Positions 35,110 through 42,026 of a DNA stretch of 64,000 nucleotides are shown here, piece after piece. Under the pieces are notes generated by a model that was not told the origin of the DNA, did no database searches, and saw only the letters and a list, made by a program, of their open reading frames with translations. The stretch is taken from positions 1,896,001-1,960,000 of the forward strand of contig CP014609.1 of the NCBI GenBank assembly GCA_001586195.1. The letters run 5' to 3'. Every line of letters begins with the position of its first letter. Position 1 is the first letter of the stretch. This DNA comes from Solibacillus silvestris (GTDB taxonomy: Bacteria > Bacillota > Bacilli > Bacillales_A > Planococcaceae). Both the position numbers and the translations under genes were made by a program.

Positions 35110-36051
35110 TTACGCTTTTTGTTCGACTTTGTTTATGAAATTGACAATTAGTTGTGCCGTTTGTTTCGTTTCATCCGCAAAGAAATCCATATTACTGTAG
35201 TAACCATGAACAACACCCGGTATTAATTCATACTGAACGTTCACACCGTCTTGTTTTAATTTTTCTGCATAAGCGACCCCTTCGTCTTTTAACACATCAT
35301 TATCTGCAGCAATAATAATTGCAGGAGGTAATCCCTTTACAGAATCATATTTTAAAGGAGAAACATCTGGCTCATTGTATAGTTTTTCGTTTCCAACATA
35401 GTGAATGCCAAACCATTTCATCAGATCGCGGTCAAGTCCGTACCCTTGAGCAAATTCATTATATGAATCTGTGTCAAATTCTAAGTTCGTTACTGGATAA
35501 ATAAGAACTTGAGATTGGATTGCGGGCCCATTATTATCCAATGCTTTTTTTGCAATAACAGTAGATAGATTTCCTCCTGCACTATCGCCCCCAACTGAAA
35601 TTTTTGCTGGATCCACATTGATATCCGTTGCATGTTCGGCTACCCATTCAAGTGCAGCGTAACAATCTTCAATTGGAGTTGGATATGGATTTTCCGGTGC
35701 TAAACGGTAATCAACCGATACGACAACAGCATTAGCTTCTGTAGCAACGAATCGGTTTGCAGCTTCAAACATCTCAACAGCACCAATTACCCAGCCACCG
35801 CCGTGATAGTATACAAGAGCCGGGAAGGGACCCTCTCCTTCTGGTGTATAAATGCGAAGTCTAATTTCTTCACCATCTTTTGCTTTAATAAAACGATCTT
35901 CTGTTTGATGAATGCTTGGTAGATTATTTTGAGGGGGTACTGGAGATTGTGCCATAATTGCCTTCAATTCCACCGGATTAAACGATTCCATTTTCGGCCC
36001 ACTGTAAAAGCTCTCTAAATATTGTTTTGCTTGTTCAGTTAAATTTGCCAT
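35110..36051 (-). CDS. Alpha/beta hydrolase (hormone-sensitive-lipase family esterase)
   Basis: 313 residues from the ATG at 36051 (AGGGAGGA 7 nt upstream; eight earlier codons ignored). Oxyanion motif YYHGGGWVIG, nucleophile GGDSAGGNLS, LPPAIIIAADNDVLKDEG with the acid Asp, and PGVVHGY with the His. Likely hydrolyses the ester or lactone made by the neighbouring monooxygenase. First gene of the operon; 80 bp separate it from the BVMO gene. Divergent from the LuxR-type regulator. Confidence 0.92.
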   Translation of the reverse strand: MANLTEQAKQYLESFYSGPKMESFNPVELKAIMAQSPVPPQNNLPSIHQTEDRFIKAKDGEEIRLRIYTPEGEGPFPALVYYHGGGWVIGAVEMFEAANRFVATEANAVVVSVDYRLAPENPYPTPIEDCYAALEWVAEHATDINVDPAKISVGGDSAGGNLSTVIAKKALDNNGPAIQSQVLIYPVTNLEFDTDSYNEFAQGYGLDRDLMKWFGIHYVGNEKLYNEPDVSPLKYDSVKGLPPAIIIAADNDVLKDEGVAYAEKLKQDGVNVQYELIPGVVHGYYSNMDFFADETKQTAQLIVNFINKVEQKA

Positions 36052-36245
36052 TTTAATTCCTCCCTTTTCATACATAAAAATTTAAGACACTTTTATTTTA
36101 TTCGCTGCTCGGTTTAATAGATATTCCTACTTTTAGGGAAAATAATATATACTTTTGGGCGAAGAATGGATTTTTTATGATTTTTCGGAGTATGTGAAGC
36201 ATATATAAAACTAATAAACCGTTTTTATATAAAGGGGTGCTCTTT

Positions 36246-36944
36246 TTGGTGATTGAAAGGAATAATTGGGAACAAAACTTAGCTAAAATCAATTCCGTAG
36301 AAAACGTAGATAAAAAAATTAAAATGATGATAGAATGTTTCCTATCGACCTTTTCAATAGAAGAAACAATGCTTTTCCGATATTCTCCCATTGATCATTT
36401 AGCGGAAGGTATTGTCTGTGCTAATACAAATGAATTTAAATGCATTTCATCCATTCGTGATGATGTAACTACGATTCCAGCCATTTTTGAGGCAATCCAA
36501 AAGAAAAGTGCGCAATATTTTGAAAGCAATGATTTTCATTTAAATATCCCAAGGAAATATATTATTGCTGAAAACCAAAATTCACTCTTGGTTGTTCCGA
36601 TTATTTTTAATCATGTAGTTGTTGGATACTTTTTGGGTACCCATTTTCATAAAAACTTTGACCCTCAATTATTAATGGAAGCAAATTTATTTAGTAGTCA
36701 AGTAGGAGAAATGTTATTTAATCATCCATGCTATGTAGAAAACAATGAAATCAAACTATCCAAAAGAGAATTTGAGGTCATGAAATGCGTTGCGTTTGGT
36801 TATAGTTCAAAACAAATCGCCCACCTATTAGAAATTAGTGAAACGACCATTAAACAATATATTAAAAGTGTCATGTCAAAAACAAATACGTCAAATCGAA
36901 CACATGCAGTGGCATTTTTATTCCAAAAGAGGATTTTGACTTAG
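36246..36944 (+). CDS. LuxR-type HTH regulator, probable activator of the BVMO operon
   Basis: 233 residues from a TTG at 36246 with AAAGGGG 8 nt upstream. The frame opens at GTG 36237, inside that ribosome site. The C-terminal LuxR HTH is clear: LSKREFEVMKCVAFGYSSKQ, then IAHLLEISETTIKQYIKSVM. The N-terminal 170 residues look like a GAF-type sensing fold (LLVVPIIFNHVVVGYFLGTH) with no receiver Asp motif. Divergent to the esterase gene with about 195 bp between, a usual place for a ligand-sensing activator. Ligand unknown. Confidence 0.85.
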   Translation: MVIERNNWEQNLAKINSVENVDKKIKMMIECFLSTFSIEETMLFRYSPIDHLAEGIVCANTNEFKCISSIRDDVTTIPAIFEAIQKKSAQYFESNDFHLNIPRKYIIAENQNSLLVVPIIFNHVVVGYFLGTHFHKNFDPQLLMEANLFSSQVGEMLFNHPCYVENNEIKLSKREFEVMKCVAFGYSSKQIAHLLEISETTIKQYIKSVMSKTNTSNRTHAVAFLFQKRILT

Positions 36945-37053
36945 ACAATTAGATTTTAATGAACGAACAATTCTCATATCCATTTTTGAAAATAAGGTCT
37001 TTGGTGCGCCAATTTCTTATATATTTAAAGTTAATGAGCCAAGCGAAGTACTG

Positions 37054-37078
37054 AAACCGTTTGTATTCGGTTTTTTAA
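37054..37078 (+). terminator. Terminator downstream of the LuxR-type gene
   Basis: AAACCG, loop TTTGTATT, CGGTTT followed by TTTAA. A short stem with a T run. Confidence 0.55.
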
Positions 37079-37190
37079 CTCTGATACTATCATAAAGTAA
37101 AATTCCAGAACCTGGAGATCTACCTATCACATAATATTGGAGCCAATTCCACCTCAGCCCCTTCAAAGGGCTGAGGCTGAAACAGTTTGA

Positions 37191-37322
37191 GAGGGCAAGT
37201 TTAGTTATTATAATGGAGAAGGTGCATCAGGTTCAGACGGAGAAAACCTACAATTTATGATTGTGCCGTCGGATTTAACTATCGATATCTTTAAAAAGGG
37301 ACGACTACTTCCTCTAGCCTAA
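37191..37322 (+). pseudogene. C-terminal coding relic
   Basis: 44 codons: EGKFSYYNGEGASGSDGENL, QFMIVPSDLTIDIFKKGRLL, PLA, stop, with an in-frame stop just before. Good codon character but no start or ribosome site. Not recognised. Confidence 0.4.
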
Positions 37323-37380
37323 ATCTGTTACCCTATTTCATTGGGATTATTGTGTGTTATTGGCCGATACGTTTAATGAT

Positions 37381-37869
37381 TCATATTTTAAATGTTTGAA
37401 TTAAACATTGCTCACCATCAATTAATTCTTGTTTTTCATTAATGTTAATGTTTAATTCAATATATAAATTTCTCCAAAATGAAACAGCACGTTTATTTTC
37501 AATAACTTGTATCACAAAATATTGTCCTTGTTTCGCTTCAAATAATTTTACTGCGGCTTGTGCTGCTACTCCTTTCCCCTTGTACTTATTAATTATAAAA
37601 AAATCATTTATCAATAAATCATTCTCCTCAGTCAAAAACGGCCGTTCCAATAGTAAGATAAAACCTATAATACTCTCCTCCAATTTAATAAAATACGGTG
37701 AAATTCCATCAATGTCCCAGAATTTATCCAGGCTTTCATATATGAAAGAACCGTCTATTCCAAGGTCAATCATTGAAGAGAACTTTGAAAGATCATGTAG
37801 ATACAATGAGTAAAGGTTTCTTAAAATAGTTTTTTCTGATTCTAAAATTGGCACTAAAGTAATTGGCAT
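37381..37869 (-). CDS. GNAT-family N-acetyltransferase
   Basis: 162 residues from the ATG at 37869 (AAGGAG 8 nt upstream; 14 earlier codons dropped). GNAT core: LEESIIGFILLLERPF, LLINDFFIINKYKGKGVAAQ (acetyl-CoA loop KGKGVAAQA), YFVIQVIENKRAVSFWRNLY. Substrate unknown. Single gene. Confidence 0.8.
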   Translation of the reverse strand: MPITLVPILESEKTILRNLYSLYLHDLSKFSSMIDLGIDGSFIYESLDKFWDIDGISPYFIKLEESIIGFILLLERPFLTEENDLLINDFFIINKYKGKGVAAQAAVKLFEAKQGQYFVIQVIENKRAVSFWRNLYIELNININEKQELIDGEQCLIQTFKI

Positions 37870-37963
37870 TTGTAAAAACTCCTTCCCTATTTCTATTATT
37901 TTTGTACTCATGAAAGTAAATCAATAAAAGCAGCCCAACAAATAATTACAATTACGATTCTAT

Positions 37964-38542
37964 TTATAATTTTGATAAAGTCTCATGGTTTATTAATGAG
38001 ATTCCTTCAACATCACATCGTATTTTATAAAAGTCTAAAATTAATGGATGAGTGTCCTCGATGCTAAAGTTCAATTTTTTTATCCTTCTTTTGCCTAGCC
38101 TTCTATCCAGCATTGCATATGCCCGTATTATTATAATTTCGGAATTTAATGCTTCATCAATGGTCAAAGAACTATATTTCATAAAAGATCGATAAAAATG
38201 ATAACTGTTAAAAATATTTTGGTTTATCATCCATTTTTCTACATTATCAGATGCTGTTAATAATTCTTGTCGTTCAGGAGAATTGAACATTACATGCCAA
38301 TTTTCGTTGAATGGAATGTCTTTTAGGTTTTCTTCCTTTTTTATCTTACGATACAATTCTTCGTGTTTTTTTTCATAAATAATATCAGATGCACTTATAA
38401 TTTCTTTGTTATCAAATGAAATCCAGACTCTGCTTGGACTATCATGAAATTTCCGATATACAGTTGCGTATATTTTGATTCTTCCTTGTAACTTATCACT
38501 GAGAAAACTTTCAAGTAATGATTTAGTCTTACTCCATTGCAT
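37964..38542 (-). CDS. SF0329-family protein
   Basis: 192 residues from the ATG at 38542 (AAAGGA upstream). MQWSKTKSLLESFLSDKLQG, RIKIYATVYRKFHDSPSRVW and ISFDNKEIISASD match the start of the SF0329 family of unknown function as I recall it. The frame open further to 38617 reads through a hydrolase relic and is not part of the protein. Soluble, charged, no signal peptide. Confidence 0.75.
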   Translation of the reverse strand: MQWSKTKSLLESFLSDKLQGRIKIYATVYRKFHDSPSRVWISFDNKEIISASDIIYEKKHEELYRKIKKEENLKDIPFNENWHVMFNSPERQELLTASDNVEKWMINQNIFNSYHFYRSFMKYSSLTIDEALNSEIIIIRAYAMLDRRLGKRRIKKLNFSIEDTHPLILDFYKIRCDVEGISLINHETLSKL

Positions 38543-38567
38543 ATCAGTCAATCCTTTCTTCAAGTAA

Positions 38568-38830
38568 TCAAGAATCCGCTTCAATGACAGGTGAATTACC
38601 GGCACCTCGGACATCAATTAAAAATACTTGATAATGTTTCGTGAATGAAGAAGCAAACCAATTACCATTTTTATAAAAAGCCATGGAATAATGCGTTATA
38701 CAAGTGGCTGACCGCTTCCCTTTACAAAATATCCAAAAGTCCCACTAGGTGTTTCAATTAATTTTTGTTCCCACATCATTGACACATCCTCTTGCTCTTG
38801 TTTCAGATTGTAATATTCTAACAAACTCAT
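38568..38830 (-). pseudogene. Alpha/beta hydrolase N-terminal relic
   Basis: Starting at an ATG at 38830 the frame reads MSLLEYYNLKQEQ..., WEQKLIETPSGTFGYFVKGS, GQPLV, stop. After a shift it continues THYSMAFYKNGNWFASSFTK, HYQVFLIDVRGAGNSPVIEA. This is the first two strands and the DxRGxGxS turn of an alpha/beta hydrolase. Frameshift and loss of the catalytic part show it is dead. The SF0329 gene begins where it ends. Confidence 0.7.
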
Positions 38831-39088
38831 TATACACTTTTGGAATTTTTTATAGGAGAATTCCCAGAGCTTCGTATATTAACAATTTATAATAGAATAT
38901 TAGTCAACAATCTGACCCTTAATAGAAAAAGACCCTTTCCTTATTCAAGGAAAGGGTCAGATTGTTGAAGTGGTTTTTCTAAATCTCCAAAATTTATTCT
39001 AGGGAATTGATTTTGCGTCTAAGTTCTGTTTCCTCTAATTTCAACATAGAATTGCCATGATGCATCTTCTTTTATAGGAGGTAAATGT
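38831..39088. other. Gap with repeat L
   Basis: Holds repeat L and a short segment near 38990-39080 without a gene; the ribosome site of the OxdC relic is at 39075-39082. Confidence 0.5.
38902..38969. repeat. Palindromic repeat copy L (long internal stem)
   Basis: AGTCAACAATCTGACCC at the left, GACCCTTTCC/GGAAAGGGTC as a perfect 10-bp inner stem, CAGATTGTTGAA at the right. The outer arms also pair. Confidence 0.85.
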
Positions 39089-39298
39089 TTGTCTGAACCA
39101 TTTGAATTCAGGATTACTGCTGACGAAATTCCTGAACCGATTCGGGAAGACGGAGCCGGTGCGACTGATCCTGGGCCACGTGATATTTTACGCGCATTAG
39201 AAAATCCAAATATGCTTGTACCACCTGAAACAGATGCGGGAACGGTGCCGAATCTACGCTTTTCTTTTTCCATAAATCCTTTACCATCCTTCCCTTAA
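39089..39298 (+). pseudogene. Oxalate decarboxylase, N-terminal fragment
   Basis: TTG start behind TAGGAGG, then [20 protein letters not shown]...[33 protein letters not shown]. The last segment is the conserved N-terminal stretch of bicupin oxalate decarboxylases (N-P-x-M-L-V-P-P-x-T-D-x-G-T-V-x-N-x-x-F-S-F-S). After [12 protein letters not shown] the frame ends, where about 380 residues are expected. It is broken by a junction with the relic on the opposite strand. Confidence 0.8.
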
Positions 39299-39430
39299 AG
39301 TAAATATTGGCTCCATACAACCACTCATTAGTCTTTGATCAGGTGTGAATCCGTGTATCATTAAAATAGGTTTACCTTCACCTATTTCTTCATAATAAAT
39401 CTCTGCCTGACGAACTTTACAATACGGCAC
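39284..39430 (-). pseudogene. Alpha/beta hydrolase N-terminal relic
   Basis: A GTG at 39430 behind a G-rich ribosome site starts VPYCKVRQAEIYYEEIGEGK, then PILMIHGFTPDQRLMSGCME and PIFTLREGW, before running into the OxdC fragment. The HG oxyanion motif and the start of the fold are intact. The nucleophile and the rest are lost. Confidence 0.75.
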
Positions 39431-39488
39431 TGCTTCCCCCCCTTTCCTCTATCTTTGACCCATACTGCATTTGAATATTTCCATATTT

Positions 39489-39662
39489 TTAGACTGTTAT
39501 CTTTTTTATTATAGTAACTAAAAATGCAAGAATAAATACGATAAGACTATTTATTTGTAAGTAACCGGCAAGATTCAAACCGTAAAATATCGCAAAGGCA
39601 TCCTTAATAATAAATAATAATAGTGCTATTCCTAATCCACCAAATACACCTGCTAGTAGTAG
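39489..39662 (-). pseudogene. Membrane-protein C-terminal relic
   Basis: 58 codons without a start, directly after a stop: LLLAGVFGGLGIALLLFIIK, then DAFAIFYGLNLAGYLQINSL and IVFILAFLVTIIKKITV. Two membrane helices. Family not recognised. Confidence 0.5.
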
Positions 39663-39673
39663 CTACTGATTAA

Positions 39674-39955
39674 TCAAATTGTCATTATGCCTTCTTGCAC
39701 CATCCCTGATTTACTCATAATATTTCCAGAAGCAGGATTATCTGTTTTATGTGTTGCATAAATTTTATGTATGTTCATGTATTTAAAGCTAAAATCTATA
39801 ATTGCTCTTAATGCTTCGGTACCATAACCTTGATTCCACCATTATAACCAATTGAATAACTTACCTCACAGTTACCAATGGAAATGTCAAAATCATATAA
39901 ATCGATTTCTCCAATTAGTTCATCACTTGCTTTCAATTCGATTCCCCAATAACAA
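39674..39955 (-). pseudogene. Frameshifted RimJ/RimL-type GNAT
   Basis: Reads GIELKASDELIGEIDLYDFD, ISIGNCEVSYSIGY, then a one-base shift near 39840 leads into WWNQGYGTEALRAIIDFSFK, YMNIHKIYATHKTDNPASGN and IMSKSGMVQEGIMTI. The acetyl-CoA loop (NQGYGTEA) is present. Both N-terminal completeness and frame are lost. Confidence 0.75.
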
Positions 39956-40007
39956 AATTCCCTCGTTTTATATTACACCATTTATTACCAAATATTTATA
40001 AATAGTT

Positions 40008-40036
40008 CTCAATAATATGAAGATCCTTTAATAAAA
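40008..40036. repeat. Possible repeat copy M (left end only)
   Basis: TCTCAATAATATGAAGATCC resembles the left end of the palindromic family. Weak. Confidence 0.3.
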
Positions 40037-40046
40037 AACATAAAAG

Positions 40047-40079
40047 AGCACCGAAGGAAATATTTTTCCAAACGGTGCT
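40047..40079. terminator. Hairpin downstream of the gene at 40.2 kb
   Basis: AGCACCG pairs with CGGTGCT around a 19-nt loop containing GGAAA/TTTCC. Confidence 0.6.
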
Positions 40080-40171
40080 TCAGTTTTCTTTAATAGATTG
40101 TGCTATCTTACTTCTTTTTTTATGCATTTTACTCAACAAATGCTCCGACTTATGTATTATATATCTCGAAA

Positions 40172-40558
40172 TTAACTCGTCTGTTTATGAGCATCTTCAA
40201 ATTCACGGCTCAAAATTTCTTTAACATCCAATGGCTTGAAAGACGGAACTTCCTTGCAACTTTTAGTCAGCTCTTTATGGATGGCTAATAGCACTTCTTC
40301 ATTCGCTACGATGCCAAATAAGCTCTCTCGCTTAATCTCACCTGTTGTATAGATTGATAGGTCATCATAAACTACGAAATCGATGTAGCGAACAATATTG
40401 AGGAAGCTGCCCCCATGTGTCATACCAATTCGTAATGGATCCTTTAAAGAAATGATTTTATTTTTAAAACCAAACTGGATGCCCCCAGCTGGAATATAAA
40501 TGATTTTGTTTTTATCTGTTTCTACGATTTTTTCAACTTTTAAAAATTCAAGTTTCAT
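40172..40558 (-). CDS. Hypothetical protein
   Basis: 128 residues from the ATG at 40558 (GGGGGAG 6 nt upstream; 26 earlier codons discarded). Beta-rich first half (KNKIIYIPAGGIQFGFKNKI; SFLNIVRYIDFVVYDDLSIY) and a helical C-terminus. No signal or membrane segment. I do not recognise the family; PH-like or YokE-like folds are possible. Confidence 0.65.
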   Translation of the reverse strand: MKLEFLKVEKIVETDKNKIIYIPAGGIQFGFKNKIISLKDPLRIGMTHGGSFLNIVRYIDFVVYDDLSIYTTGEIKRESLFGIVANEEVLLAIHKELTKSCKEVPSFKPLDVKEILSREFEDAHKQTS

Positions 40559-40864
40559 CTTTACTCCCCCTATATTACATCTTACATATACCCTATTTTC
40601 ACAATTACTAAATATGGTCAGCCATAAAGTTTTCAATTTATGCTCGTTTTTGCCCTATAAACATCACTCAAAGAGAATATAGATAATAAAAAATACAAAT
40701 AATAGGTAAAAATGAAGAAGTTGATCTTTTATCTATTAATTCAGTATAAAATATACAATTTTGTAAAAGCTTATCTAAAGATGGAATGTTCGTAAGAAGC
40801 AAATTTGTAGCTACCGAAAAAGAATAAAAGGAGAGATTGCGATTCGAGCGAAGAGTGACGTATA
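40559..40864. other. Gap upstream of the DUF5658 gene
   Basis: AT-rich promoter regions for two divergent genes; no other feature seen. Confidence 0.4.
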
Positions 40865-41173
40865 GTGAAACGTTTGTTTGATATTAAACGGATGTTGTTG
40901 GTCATTATGGTATTAAATCTCATTGATGGCATTTGTACAGCTTGGGGACTCAGCAACGAATGGATTGAAGAAGCAAATCCCCTGTTGAGTTCACTTTCGC
41001 CCTTAATGATTCTCGGTACAAAAGTTATCTTATCTGGGTTAATTTGGTTGTTATGGAAGTCAAATTTCCCTACAAGGTTAACAAATGTTTGGCGTATAGT
41101 CCTTTCTTTCGTTATGTTCTTATATAGCGGAATATTCGTTCTACACATTACCTGGATAACAATGTTGTTGTAA
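40865..41173 (+). CDS. DUF5658-family membrane protein
   Basis: 102 residues, GTG start with only a weak ribosome site. Three helices; the first carries VLNLIDGICTAWGLSN, then EEANPLLSSLSPLMILGTKV, the D-x3-T-x-x-G-L...E-x-N-P-L pattern of DUF5658. Function unknown. A terminator begins at the stop codon. Confidence 0.82.
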   Translation: MKRLFDIKRMLLVIMVLNLIDGICTAWGLSNEWIEEANPLLSSLSPLMILGTKVILSGLIWLLWKSNFPTRLTNVWRIVLSFVMFLYSGIFVLHITWITMLL

Positions 41174-41201
41174 AAAAGCAGAATTGGTTCTGCTTTTTTA
41201 T
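41173..41201 (+). terminator. Terminator of the DUF5658 gene
   Basis: AAAAAGCAGAA, loop TTGG, TTCTGCTTTTTTA. Near-perfect stem with a T run. Confidence 0.9.
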
Positions 41202-42026
41202 TTTGGCTAGCCATAATAAGACCTCCTATCCCTTTCTTCTTAATCGCCAATTCCACTTGATTTGTTATAACAAAAACATAATGGAAATACCCAGTATCCT
41301 ATTTACAAATTTCGACAATTCCAAAAAATAACTTCATTATAAAAAAGCGAAATTTTAACTAAAACCTAAACACTAGTGAAATATATACAGATAGCTCACG
41401 AGACTTTATTCCCCCTCAAATTTATCGATAAATTAGTCGGAAATAACATTTTGATTACCTTATTTTTTAAATGTTTAAACCACTAATTCTCTATCTTAAT
41501 TAAAATACTGAACATTCCAACAAATTAACCGATGAATATTTGTCACCTTTTCCTACTTAAGAATAATACTTAACTATTAGTTAAGTGAACAAAAAGTCCC
41601 TCTTACAACCTAAAATAAAAAATTAACCTTTAGACCTATTGCCCTTTTTATAGGTTAAACTAATCCTTTTTCGAAATGGGAGATATGATTTATTATTTTT
41701 ACGAAATCTCAGTAATCAGCTAAACCTTACTATTACCGATTACCATAATTGTCCAACTATGTCTCATTGCCCTCTTTCCCCTTAAAAAAATAGTCAATTA
41801 ACTTCAAAAAATTTTTCATCTAAAATTTTCGACATAATACGATAAACAAACTTTTTTCGATAATCTAACATAGTACTTACATCTAGAGAATTTAAATTCA
41901 CAAATTAGTAATTTCTACCCTAAAAAGCATAAAGAAAGGAGGAAAGGTTGTTCTTAAAGTACAACCTACAGCTTCAAATTACTATTAGAGGTACAAAGTG
42001 AATTCAAAATCGAAGGAGGAATACAA
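41202..42026. other. Long AT-rich region upstream of the S8 protease gene
   Basis: About 825 bp with no gene. Two dyads stand out: ACTTAAC-TATTA-GTTAAGT (41568-41586) and the palindrome GAATTTAAATTC (41888-41899). These and the length suggest a complex promoter for the secreted protease. No clear sigma-A promoter could be fixed. Ribosome site GGAGGA at 42014-42021. Confidence 0.5.

Larger units (their letters stand above)
36945..37380. other. Gap with terminator, hairpin and relic
   Basis: Contains the regulator's terminator (37054-37078), a CCTCAGCCC/GGGCTGAGG hairpin (37152-37176) and a coding relic (37191-37322). No intact gene. Confidence 0.6.

Noticed and set aside
36098-36391. Open frame antisense to the start of the LuxR-type gene
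   Set aside because: Overlaps a well-supported gene and its promoter region and has no family features.
10368-38830. Idea that the two hydrolase relics (10.4 kb and 38.6 kb) are halves of one split gene
   Set aside because: Both include the strand-4 turn (VHRPGLGE and IDVRGAGN), so they overlap rather than complement.
40771-41256. Frame antisense to the DUF5658 gene
   Set aside because: Shadow; the sense strand has DUF5658 motifs and a terminator.
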